Shown: positions 54,725 to 64,000 of the stretch, in pieces | How positions within the stretch are numbered: the first letter of the stretch is position 1 | How the letters are laid out: every line of letters starts with the position of its first letter | Assembly (NCBI GenBank): GCA_007129495.1 | Contig: SKVJ01000009.1 | Coordinates: 20,802-84,801 of the forward strand | Source: Dehalococcoidia bacterium | Lineage (GTDB): Bacteria; Chloroflexota; Dehalococcoidia; GIF9; AB-539-J10 | Direction: 5' to 3' | DNA length: 64,000 nt | Position numbers and translations under genes: made by a program | The notes under the pieces: generated by a model | Database searches by the model: none | Told to the model about the DNA's origin: nothing | The model's input: only the letters and a program-made list of their open reading frames with translations

Positions 54725-55507
54725 TCAGTCCACCACACAGTGAAGCCGCTGAATGCCAGTTGACTGCCCTGTACGTTCGTCGACTGACACCAGAACTGCA
54801 TTGAAATCCACAGCCCCTGCAGCCACTGACAACCGCCCGGGAATCTGCGTGAGGAATCTCTCGATAACCGAGTGAGGATCGACTCCGATAACAGAGTTAA
54901 CCGGTCCCACCATACCTATATCCGTCACGTACGCGGTGCCGCCTGGCAGGAGACGCGCGTCTATGGTTCCCACATGGGTATGGGTACCCAGCACTGCAGC
55001 CACTCTGCCATCGAGGTACCGCCCAAGTGCCATTTTTTCCGACGTGGCCTCAGCGTGAAAATCCACAATGACTGCACAGGTGCCTGGAGGCGGTTGTGCC
55101 AGCAGGCTATCCATTGCACGAAATGGGCAGTCGTAGTTCGCCATGAACGTGCGCCCGATCAGATTTACCACCAGGAGTCCATTCAGGAGATACCAGCCAC
55201 GGCCGGGGGCGGCAGGAGGGTAGTTCAGGGGACGTATCAAGGGATGCTCTCCTTCGATGAGTGGAAGTATCTCTTTGTGATGCCAGACGTGGTTTCCTGA
55301 GGTCACTACGTCGACGCCAGTCGCCTGAAGTTCAGAGAGAGTGCTTAGCGTGATACCGAGGCCTCCGGCAAGATTCTCGCCGTTGGCCACTATCATGTCG
55401 ATATCATACTCTTGCTGCAGCCGCGGCAGCACGGCCGCCAGTGCCCGACGCCCTGGTTTTCCGATTACGTCCCCTATACCAAGTATCCTCACCTTAGCAT
55501 CCAGCAA
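54725..55507 (-). CDS. YmdB-family metallophosphoesterase
   Basis: A 260-residue phosphodiesterase of the YmdB/TIGR00282 family. The metal motifs are GIGDVIGKPGRRA, ANGENLAGG, TSGNHVWHH and GTHTHVGTIDA. Bacillus YmdB acts on 2',3'-cyclic nucleotides and affects RNase Y targets. Here, too, it lies just downstream of the RNase Y gene, three bases apart, as in many Firmicutes. Confidence 0.92.
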   Translation of the reverse strand: MLDAKVRILGIGDVIGKPGRRALAAVLPRLQQEYDIDMIVANGENLAGGLGITLSTLSELQATGVDVVTSGNHVWHHKEILPLIEGEHPLIRPLNYPPAAPGRGWYLLNGLLVVNLIGRTFMANYDCPFRAMDSLLAQPPPGTCAVIVDFHAEATSEKMALGRYLDGRVAAVLGTHTHVGTIDARLLPGGTAYVTDIGMVGPVNSVIGVDPHSVIERFLTQIPGRLSVAAGAVDFNAVLVSVDERTGQSTGIQRLHCVVD

Positions 55508-55510
55508 ACT

Positions 55511-57034
55511 CTACTTGGCATATTCGACTGCAGTAGTCTGACGTGCAACCACGACGCGTATTTGTCCGGGGTACGTAAGACACTCCTCGATACGCTTTGA
55601 AATATCCCGTGCAAGACGCACAGCACCAAGATCATCGGTGTCCTCTGGCTTAACAAGCACTCGGACCTCACGTCCGGCTTGGATTGCGTACGCTTTGTCG
55701 ACACCTGCAAAACCTGTGGCTATTTCCTCGAGCTCACGCACCCGTTTCAAGTACTGTTCGAGCGATTCTCTCCGCGCACCCGGGCGCGAGCCACTGATAG
55801 CGTCCGCGGCGGAAATAATGAAACCGAGCGTACTGGTTGTCATCACTTCGCCGTGATGTTCACCCACGGCCTGTGCAATCTCGTCTGATTTCTCCCACTG
55901 GCGAACCAAGTTAGCCCCAATCAGGGCATGGGAGCCTTCAACCTCGAAATCCACCGCTTTACCGATGTCATGGAGTAACCCGGCCCGACGTGCGATCGAT
56001 GCATCCCCACCGATCTCGTCAGCGATCATGCCTGCGAGATGCGCGACTTCCAAGCTGTGTTGCAGGACGTTCTGTCCATAGCTTGTCCGATACTTGAGTT
56101 GACCTACCAACTTGATCAGTTCAGGATGAACACCTGGAACTCCCACCTCAAAACATGCATTCTCACCTTCGACTTTGATCGTAGCCTCGACTTCTCCCTT
56201 GGCTTTCTCGACGACCTCTTCGATGCGTGCAGGGTGTATGCGACCATCAAGTATGAGTTTGCTCAAGGCAACCCTTGCGACTTCGCGCCGCACTGGAGCG
56301 AAGCTGGAGATAGTAACCATCTCAGGAGTATCATCTATGATGAGATCGACGCCGGTGGCCTGCTCAAGTGCGCGAATATTGCGACCCTCGCGGCCAATGA
56401 GCCGGCCTTTCATTTCGTCAGAAGGAAGGGGCACGGTAGATACCGTGGTTTCAGAAACAACATCCGCGGTACATCGCTGAATGGCGGTCGCCAGTATGTA
56501 CTGTGCAGAACGATCTGCGTCTTCCTTTACTTGCCCCTCCCACAGCCGCACCTGCCGCGCAGCTTCTTGTTTCACCTCATCCTCCAGGGCCGTCAACAGA
56601 AGCCTCCGTGCCTCCTCCGAGGAGATTCCAGACAGTTGTTCAAGCTTCTGTATTTCCTGGCGCTTCAGGTCATCTATCTCGTCTCGAGACTGCTGCAACT
56701 CTCTGCCTCGATCATCGAGTTCCTTCTCCCGCCGACCCATGGCGGCGAGCTTGCGTTCGATCGCAGTCTCTTTCTGATCGAGGCGATTCTCAAGCCGCTG
56801 CAGTTGGAGGCGATGTTCTTTGTTCTCAGCTTCAGCCGCATTGCGGACCTTCCGGGCCTCTTCGCGCGCATCACGAAGAAGTTCACGATGACGGGTAGTA
56901 GCTTCAGTAAGTAAGCGTTCGGCTTCCTTGCGCGTACCAAGAATCTGCTGATTTGCTACGACCTGCCGTACAAAGTATCCAACGAGCCCTCCCAGCAACA
57001 GCGAGAGCACTGCGAGTATATATATGTATTCCAT
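55511..57034 (-). CDS. rny: Ribonuclease Y
   Basis: A 507-residue membrane-anchored endoribonuclease that starts mRNA decay. Residues 1-22 form the membrane anchor, 25-190 a long coiled coil, 200-270 a KH domain ([20 protein letters not shown]), and 320-415 the HD domain with [10 protein letters not shown] and [10 protein letters not shown]. Length and order match the family. I chose ATG at 57034 because the anchor begins at residue 3. It leads an operon with ymdB. Confidence 0.95.
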   Translation of the reverse strand: MEYIYILAVLSLLLGGLVGYFVRQVVANQQILGTRKEAERLLTEATTRHRELLRDAREEARKVRNAAEAENKEHRLQLQRLENRLDQKETAIERKLAAMGRREKELDDRGRELQQSRDEIDDLKRQEIQKLEQLSGISSEEARRLLLTALEDEVKQEAARQVRLWEGQVKEDADRSAQYILATAIQRCTADVVSETTVSTVPLPSDEMKGRLIGREGRNIRALEQATGVDLIIDDTPEMVTISSFAPVRREVARVALSKLILDGRIHPARIEEVVEKAKGEVEATIKVEGENACFEVGVPGVHPELIKLVGQLKYRTSYGQNVLQHSLEVAHLAGMIADEIGGDASIARRAGLLHDIGKAVDFEVEGSHALIGANLVRQWEKSDEIAQAVGEHHGEVMTTSTLGFIISAADAISGSRPGARRESLEQYLKRVRELEEIATGFAGVDKAYAIQAGREVRVLVKPEDTDDLGAVRLARDISKRIEECLTYPGQIRVVVARQTTAVEYAK

Positions 57035-57177
57035 ATTCCCTTTCTCATTTGAGCGTCCATGTGGGTACACCCCATCTTAACCGAATATTACGACCTTTGC
57101 GTATGGCCAGTCAATAAATAAACGGTGGGCAGCAAAATGAGTGAGAGGGGAATACGTGCGCCGGAGGACAGAAAAAA

Positions 57178-57207
57178 GCACCTTAACAGTTGAATAGTGG
57201 AAGGAAG
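57178..57207 (-). repeat. 3' arm of the pre-16S processing stem, followed by T6
   Basis: The sequence at 57183-57207 is the exact reverse complement of 58805-58829, and four more base pairs follow after one mismatch. On the minus strand it is followed by TTTTTT (57172-57177), so the same stem may also terminate transcription. Confidence 0.85.
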
Positions 57208-57288
57208 AAATTGTATCAATTGATCTACGACGGATCGAAGACCCGTCGACCGACCTAAGGATCCGGGGCATTATCCCCGAGACTCCCT

Positions 57289-58800
<1,512 letters not shown>

Positions 58801-58804
58801 GAAC

Positions 58805-58829
58805 CTTCCTTCCACTATTCAACTGTTAA
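58805..58829 (-). repeat. 5' arm of the pre-16S processing stem
   Basis: A 25-base sequence perfectly complementary to 57183-57207, on the other side of the 16S gene. Such a stem is the expected RNase III substrate for 16S release. Confidence 0.85.
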
Positions 58830-59057
58830 AGTGCCGAGGAGGTATAGTACAGCCTGCATGGCAGGCCTGTCAAGCGACCGCAACCCTTCTCCAAAGCAGG
58901 ACTCTCTTACTCCCTACCAGTCGATGGTGCTAGAATACCACGAAAGCCCGCAGACGTGTTTTTCGGTCCTCTTCGCGATACAATCAGCATGGCTTGTACA
59001 GGTGCTTTCCCGGTTTAATGACGGTTATATGGAGCGCGGCGACCTGCCAGAGGGAAA

Positions 59058-59825
59058 ATGCTATTCACCATCGACGTAGGTAACACCAGCATCAACGTGG
59101 GGCTCTTCGAGGGTGAAGAACTCGTTCACTCATGGCGATTGATGACAGGCATCGATCGATCTGCAGACGAGTATGGCTCCCTTCTTTTCAGTCTACTGCA
59201 GCGTCATGGAGTTTCCATTTCATCCATACGAGGCGCTGTACTATGCAGTGTGGTACCACCGCTCGTTCCAGTCTTCACCGAAGTATGTACAAGGTATCTC
59301 GACACGGATCCCCTTGTAGTCGAACCCGGCATCAAGACCGGTCTCCGTCTCCTCGTAGATAACCCGCGGGAACTTGGCCCCGACAGAGTTGCCAATGTTG
59401 TTGCTGGTACATTCCTTTACGGCAAGCCCTTGATAGTCATCGATTTCGGAACGGCGACGACATTCGATGTAGTTTCCGCAGGAGGAGATTTTCTCGGAGG
59501 GGCGATCGCGCCTGGCATCAACATCGCCAGCGAGGCGCTGTTTCGAAGGACCGCCATGCTTCCGCGCATCGAGCTGCAACGCCCCAAACATGCAATCGGC
59601 AGGGGAACTGTCACTGCCATGCAATCCGGCATTCTGTATGGCTACATCGGACTTGTTGAGAAGATTCTTCGTGAAATAACCACTGAGCTTGAGAGTGAGC
59701 CTTTCATAGTTGCCACAGGCGGGTACGCCAACATGTTCGCTGAGATTGTGCCGGCAATCCGGGTCTCGAATCCTGACCTCTCGCTGCTCGGTTTGCGACT
59801 TATTTACGAGATGAATACCATGTAG
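59058..59825 (+). CDS. coaX: Type III pantothenate kinase
   Basis: A 255-residue ASKHA-fold kinase for the first step of coenzyme A synthesis. The phosphate-binding TIDVGNTSINVGLF is at the N-terminus; other family motifs are PRELGPDRVANVVAG, VIDFGTATTFDVV and VATGGYANMF. It is followed 19 bases later by coaBC, the next enzymes of the same pathway. AGAGGG precedes the ATG. Confidence 0.95.
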   Translation: MLFTIDVGNTSINVGLFEGEELVHSWRLMTGIDRSADEYGSLLFSLLQRHGVSISSIRGAVLCSVVPPLVPVFTEVCTRYLDTDPLVVEPGIKTGLRLLVDNPRELGPDRVANVVAGTFLYGKPLIVIDFGTATTFDVVSAGGDFLGGAIAPGINIASEALFRRTAMLPRIELQRPKHAIGRGTVTAMQSGILYGYIGLVEKILREITTELESEPFIVATGGYANMFAEIVPAIRVSNPDLSLLGLRLIYEMNTM

Positions 59826-59844
59826 TGGGTAATTGGAGCATATG

Positions 59845-61029
59845 ATGAAGCGCAGAAGTGTACTGCTTGGTGTCACCGGTAGCATCGCCGCGTATAAGGC
59901 GGCCGAACTCGCGCGAGAACTGAGTCGCCATGGCGTGGAGGTGCGAGTAATGATGACTCCTGCAGCAACACGTTTCGTTTCGCCTCTTACATTTGAGGCG
60001 CTGCTTGCGTCGCCGGTGGTTACCGACATGTTTGACAGTGGTCCGGCAGGCCCGATACCTCATGTGTCTCTTGCAGCGGATGCCGACGTAGTACTCATAG
60101 CACCGGCAACCGCAGACTGTATCGCCAGAATCGTTCACGGACTCGCCGACGATATCATCAGTTGCACTGCCATGGCCTCAGAGTGTCCACTTATCGTTGC
60201 TCCGGCTATGCACGAAAACATGTATCGCAGTGCTGCGACACAAGCCAATATAGCGGTTTTGCAGGAACGGGGAGCGGTGGTAGTTGGCCCCGACTCTGGC
60301 GACCTTGCATCAGGGGGGAGAGGGGCCGGCAGGATGTCTCCGGTAGAAACAATCATCGGTGTTACTATGAAGACGCTTGGACGGCACAGCGATCTTGCTG
60401 GCCGGACCATCATCGTCACAGCCGGTGGGACCCAGGAGTTCATAGATCCCGTGAGATGTATCACCAATCGCTCCTCGGGCAAGATGGGATACGCAATTGC
60501 GGAAGCATCTCGCGACCGTGGAGCGTCGGTCGTGCTGGTCACCGCCCCCGCCTCACTAACACCGCCTTCCGGAATAGAGGTGGTGCGTATTACCTCAGCT
60601 CAGGAGATGTTCGAGGCGACCCAAACTGCAGTTCAGCACGCGCAGGCTCTTATAATGGCAGCTGCCGTTGCGGATTATCGGCCAACCGGTCTATCGCCCC
60701 ATAAGATCAAAAAGCAGGGACAGGAGATGCTTACGATCCAACTCGCGCCGACCATAGATATCCTCGGCTCAATTCAAGGCAGTTTCGTCAAAGTCGGCTT
60801 CGCCGCCGAAAGCACTGAGCTTGAATGCAATGCTGAAGCCAAACTTACGGCAAAGAATCTTGACCTGATTGTCGCCAACGATATCACCGCCACTGATGCT
60901 GGATTCGGCTCAGAAAGCAACCGTGTAATTATCATCGATCGACAGGGTACGTTCGACCGCACACCACTGCTATCGAAGCGGGAGGTGGCGGACCGCATTC
61001 TTGACCGGGTAGTGCAATTGCTCTCCTGA
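59845..61029 (+). CDS. coaBC: Bifunctional phosphopantothenoylcysteine decarboxylase/synthetase
   Basis: A 394-residue fusion. The N-terminal flavin domain (CoaC) shows VTGSIAAYKAAELA, PATADCIARI and the Cys region APAMHENMYR. The C-terminal domain (CoaB) shows TAGGTQEFIDPVRCITNRSSGKMG, the CTP-using synthetase. It makes 4'-phosphopantetheine. ATG codons at 59842 and 59845 are both possible; GGAG lies six bases before the second. Confidence 0.95.
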   Translation: MKRRSVLLGVTGSIAAYKAAELARELSRHGVEVRVMMTPAATRFVSPLTFEALLASPVVTDMFDSGPAGPIPHVSLAADADVVLIAPATADCIARIVHGLADDIISCTAMASECPLIVAPAMHENMYRSAATQANIAVLQERGAVVVGPDSGDLASGGRGAGRMSPVETIIGVTMKTLGRHSDLAGRTIIVTAGGTQEFIDPVRCITNRSSGKMGYAIAEASRDRGASVVLVTAPASLTPPSGIEVVRITSAQEMFEATQTAVQHAQALIMAAAVADYRPTGLSPHKIKKQGQEMLTIQLAPTIDILGSIQGSFVKVGFAAESTELECNAEAKLTAKNLDLIVANDITATDAGFGSESNRVIIIDRQGTFDRTPLLSKREVADRILDRVVQLLS

Positions 61030-61113
61030 GAGCAGTCGGCGGTCCCTGATTGGCACTGCTGTTCCATCGATCACACTGTAGTGCCGTCTGACTGAAAAGC
61101 GAGGTACATACAA

Positions 61114-63783
61114 GTGACACGCGAAAGTCTCGCCAAGGCATATGAAGCCGGGAGAATCGAACGGAAGTGGTACGACTACTGGCTCGCGCACGGCTATTTC
61201 ACGCCGCAAATCGATCCAAACCGGAAGCCTTTCGTCATCGTAATGCCTCCCCCGAACGTTACCGGGGAGTTACACGTCGGACACGCACTTACTATGACAA
61301 TCGAGGATGTGCTCATCCGCTGGCACCGTATGCTCGGTGAGCCTACACTGTGGGTTCCGGGTACTGACCACTCCGGCATAGCAGTTCAGGTATTGGTGGA
61401 GAAGGATCTCGCGAGTGAGGGCCTGACCCGGGAACAGGTGGGCCGCGAGGAGTTTCTCAGGCGCGCCTGGGAGCGGGCCATCCGAAGCAGGGAATCGATC
61501 AGGCAACAGCAATACCTTATTGGGTCATCCTGCGACTGGACACGAGACACCTTCACGCTTGACGAAGCACCGAGTCGCGCCGTTCGAACAGCATTCGTAC
61601 GATTATATAGGAAAGGCCTTATCTACCGCGGCGAGCGCATGGTGAACTGGTGTCCGAGATGTCTCACAGCGCTCTCCGACCTCGAAGTTGAGCATAAGGA
61701 TACCGCAGGGCACCTTTATCATTTTCAGTATCCGCTTGCCGATGGTAGTGGTTCCGTTACGATCGCAACCACCAGGCCTGAGACATGTTATGGCGATACG
61801 GCAGTGGCGGTGAATCCAGCGGATGTGCGTTACCGGACTCTCATCGGGCGCAAAGTGATTCTCCCTGTGTCGGGGCGCGAGATTCCATTAATCGGCGACG
61901 ACGCCGTAGACCCCTCGTTTGGGAGCGGAGCTCTCAAAATCACTCCGAGCCACGATCCAACTGACCTCGAGATTGCAGAACGCCATCAGCTACCGCATAC
62001 AGACGTCTTCAATCCCGACGCGAGCATGAACTCCAAGGCCGGCACATGCGAGGGGATGACGCGAGAAGACTGCAGGCTCCATGTCGTACATGAATTTGCT
62101 CGTCAAGGACTACTTCTGCGTACCGAACCCTATGCGCACATGGTGGGCTATTGCGGCCGATGCGGCAGTGCCATAGAACCTCGTCTAAGCCTGCAATGGT
62201 TCGTACTTGCCAAACCACTTGCGGAACCGGCGATCCGAGTGGTTCGCGATGGCGAGATACGAATCGTCCCTGAACACTTCACCCGGGTCTACTTCTCCTG
62301 GATGGAGTCCATCAAAGATTGGTGCATCAGCAGGCAACTCTGGTGGGGCCACCGGATCCCTGTATGGTACTGCGCCGAATGCGGAAGTCTTACCGTAAGC
62401 GTGGATACCCCTGAAGGATGCGATCATTGTGCAAGTAAGAGCATCGAACAGGATCCTGATGTGCTTGACACGTGGTTCAGTTCGGCGCTTTGGACACACT
62501 CCACTCTCGGCTGGCCCAATGATACGGAAGACATGCGATACTTCTATCCGACATCCGTGATGCAGACCGGATACGACATCCTGTTCTTCTGGGTAGCGCG
62601 AATGATCATGATGGGTATCGAAGACACAGGTAAGATCCCGTTCCACACGGTGTATCTGAATGGCCTCATCCGTGACGAGCACGGACAGAAGATGAGCAAG
62701 ATGCGAGGCAACGTCATACGACCTGACGATGCTGTCGGAAAGTATGGTGTTGATGCCCTTCGGTTTGCGCTTACCACCGGAAATTCGCCAGGCAATGACC
62801 TGTCACTCGGCACGGCTAAGCTGGAAGCCTCCCGCAATTTCGTCAACAAACTGTGGAATGCAACGCGATTCGTTCTGCAAAACACCAAGGTTATGGATCC
62901 GGGACATTACGCTACCTCCAATCTCCCCACGCCTGCGCGTTTGGAGGATCGTTGGATACTCAGCAGGGTACATCGCCTTATATCTTCCGTGCACGAGTTG
63001 ATGAACGATTACCAGATCGGGGAGGCCGAGCGACAGATTCACGATTTCGTGTGGTCAGAACTGTGCGACTGGTATATCGAGATAGCCAAGATGCGGCTCA
63101 AGGAGCAGCGAGAAGAAGCTCAGTCTCCGGCGCCGTACCTCATCGCTCTGCTTGATATGTCGCTCCGGCTTCTCCATCCATTTATGCCATTTGTGACGGA
63201 AGAACTCTGGCAACATCTGCAGGCAGAGTCTTCCGAAAGTGTGCCTGGACAGTCGATCATGGTAGTTGCCTACCCAGTTCCCAACGAATGTTGGCTCGAC
63301 AGTGAAGCAGAGCGAACAATGACCACTGTTATTGATATCATTCGTGCGCTCCGCAACACCAGAGCCGAAAGGAAGTTGGACGTGTCCAGTCGATTGGAGG
63401 CACGTCTCTATACAGGAACCCTTCTCACTGAACTCCAGGAATTGCTTCCCGCGATAGAGAGGCTGTCTGGCACACGTATTCTCAGCCTGGAACCCCGCAA
63501 AAGCCGTCAGCAAGATATGCCCGGCCAGTTGGGGCTGATCCTCAGTGACGCCGATATACTGATTTCGGCAAGCTCGGCGGAGGACGCCTTACGGATCAAA
63601 GCACAATTGCAGAAGGAAACGGCCATCACAAGGGAGCGCCTGACAACGATAGAGAGCCGCATTACGGACCCGACATTCATAGCCCGCGCGCCAGCCGATG
63701 TAGTAGATCGACAACAAGAGCTTGCCGGAAGTCTTCGGGACAGACTTCAGAGACTTCAAGAAGAACTCGAAGATCTGCAGTAA
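61114..63783 (+). CDS. valS: Valyl-tRNA synthetase
   Basis: An 889-residue class Ia synthetase. The HIGH motif is in PPPNVTGELHVGHAL near residue 50, and the KMSKS loop reads GQKMSKMRGN near residue 530. Editing and zinc-type inserts (CPRCLTALSD, CGRCGSAIE, CAECGSLTV) are present. The last 65 residues form the ValRS coiled-coil arm. The GTG start follows GAGGT. It ends the coaX-coaBC-valS group. Confidence 0.95.
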   Translation: MTRESLAKAYEAGRIERKWYDYWLAHGYFTPQIDPNRKPFVIVMPPPNVTGELHVGHALTMTIEDVLIRWHRMLGEPTLWVPGTDHSGIAVQVLVEKDLASEGLTREQVGREEFLRRAWERAIRSRESIRQQQYLIGSSCDWTRDTFTLDEAPSRAVRTAFVRLYRKGLIYRGERMVNWCPRCLTALSDLEVEHKDTAGHLYHFQYPLADGSGSVTIATTRPETCYGDTAVAVNPADVRYRTLIGRKVILPVSGREIPLIGDDAVDPSFGSGALKITPSHDPTDLEIAERHQLPHTDVFNPDASMNSKAGTCEGMTREDCRLHVVHEFARQGLLLRTEPYAHMVGYCGRCGSAIEPRLSLQWFVLAKPLAEPAIRVVRDGEIRIVPEHFTRVYFSWMESIKDWCISRQLWWGHRIPVWYCAECGSLTVSVDTPEGCDHCASKSIEQDPDVLDTWFSSALWTHSTLGWPNDTEDMRYFYPTSVMQTGYDILFFWVARMIMMGIEDTGKIPFHTVYLNGLIRDEHGQKMSKMRGNVIRPDDAVGKYGVDALRFALTTGNSPGNDLSLGTAKLEASRNFVNKLWNATRFVLQNTKVMDPGHYATSNLPTPARLEDRWILSRVHRLISSVHELMNDYQIGEAERQIHDFVWSELCDWYIEIAKMRLKEQREEAQSPAPYLIALLDMSLRLLHPFMPFVTEELWQHLQAESSESVPGQSIMVVAYPVPNECWLDSEAERTMTTVIDIIRALRNTRAERKLDVSSRLEARLYTGTLLTELQELLPAIERLSGTRILSLEPRKSRQQDMPGQLGLILSDADILISASSAEDALRIKAQLQKETAITRERLTTIESRITDPTFIARAPADVVDRQQELAGSLRDRLQRLQEELEDLQ

Positions 63784-63784
63784 C

Positions 63785-63803
63785 GTCAAGAGTTCTTCTT
63801 GAC
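63785..63803. terminator. Hairpin between convergent valS and the last gene
   Basis: GTCAAGA and TCTTGAC form a 7-bp stem with a 5-base loop, directly after the valS stop and at the end of the convergent gene. No T-run follows. Confidence 0.4.
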
Positions 63804-63998
63804 TTCAACGTAACGGTGAAGGATCGTAAGAGCGCGCTTTGTATCGCTCGCCACACGTGATTTGTCCGAAACTCGCAGACGTGACTTGAAGAGCCAATAG
63901 GTAAACTGTTTCATCTCCGAAAGTGTTATGCGACGGCGTTTGGGGTGACTCTTCTCCGCTCTGAATGTTTGAACGAGCTCATCAAGGGAACCTCCGTA
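63786..63998 (-). CDS. Unrecognised protein, C-terminal part (cut by window edge)
   Basis: The minus-strand frame is open from the window edge to TGA at 63786-63788, giving 70 visible residues rich in Lys and Arg. The segment ITLSEMKQFTYWLFKSRLRV looks helical. The family is not recognised. It converges on valS. Confidence 0.6.
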   Translation of the reverse strand, partial: YGGSLDELVQTFRAEKSHPKRRRITLSEMKQFTYWLFKSRLRVSDKSRVASDTKRALTILHRYVEVKKNS

Positions 63999-64000
63999 AA

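Overview
The window reads as a chromosomal contig from a member of the Dehalococcoidia (Chloroflexota) or a close relative. The support is the 16S rRNA gene on the minus strand near 57.3-58.8 kb, which has the Dehalococcoidia-like stretch around the 800-900 region. That gene stands alone, with no 23S or 5S beside it. Other support comes from an archaeal-type STT3 oligosaccharyltransferase, a short catalytic-domain-only methionine synthase (core-MetE type), ThyX, and genes with extended -10 promoters and almost no leader. No phage, CRISPR array or insertion sequence was seen.

Layout. 0-9 kb: the end of a DUF4914-like gene, a tRNA cluster (Leu, Gln, Asn), a GYD-domain protein, a membrane phosphodiesterase, tRNA-Phe, lepB-pyrE, tRNA-Lys and a site-2 protease. 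9-17 kb: a surface glycosylation group (STT3, flippase, DPM1-like glycosyltransferase), a PLP-binding protein, a VTT-domain membrane protein with a wrecked paralogue 1 kb away, and a frameshifted membrane protein. 17-26 kb: DnaJ-like protein with a TGS GTPase, zinc-ribbon protein, MBL hydrolase, HD protein, core-MetE, cupin, tRNA-Leu, FabF, NYN nuclease. 26-36 kb: a glycine betaine ABC operon, a YbaK-like deacylase without a normal start codon, thyX, 4-hydroxybutyryl-CoA dehydratase and an OFA-family transporter.

36-52 kb is a molybdenum/tungsten island: mobA, a broken DMSO-reductase-family gene, moeA-mobB-mogA, a broken MOSC gene, moaC, frameshifted moaA, a tungstate-type ABC transporter (two of three genes damaged at their 5' ends), a 1361-residue formate dehydrogenase fusion, and fdhD. 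The transporter would bring in the metal, the moa/moe/mob genes would make the bis-MGD cofactor, and the formate dehydrogenase would use it. Many of the biosynthesis genes carry single-base lesions, while the formate dehydrogenase and fdhD are intact.

52-64 kb is housekeeping: a carbonic-anhydrase-like remnant, prfA-prmC, ymdB-rny, the orphan 16S gene with a 25-bp flanking processing stem, coaX-coaBC-valS, and the end of an unrecognised minus-strand gene.

The most unusual signal is inside moaC. A 34-bp segment between perfect 12-bp inverted repeats, read in the opposite orientation, stays in frame and restores the family's conserved AAK-(R/Q)-T motif with its catalytic lysine, which the present orientation lacks. 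This is either a template-switch inversion that inactivated the gene or a tiny intragenic inverton. A second is a signal peptidase I whose catalytic serine position reads as cysteine.
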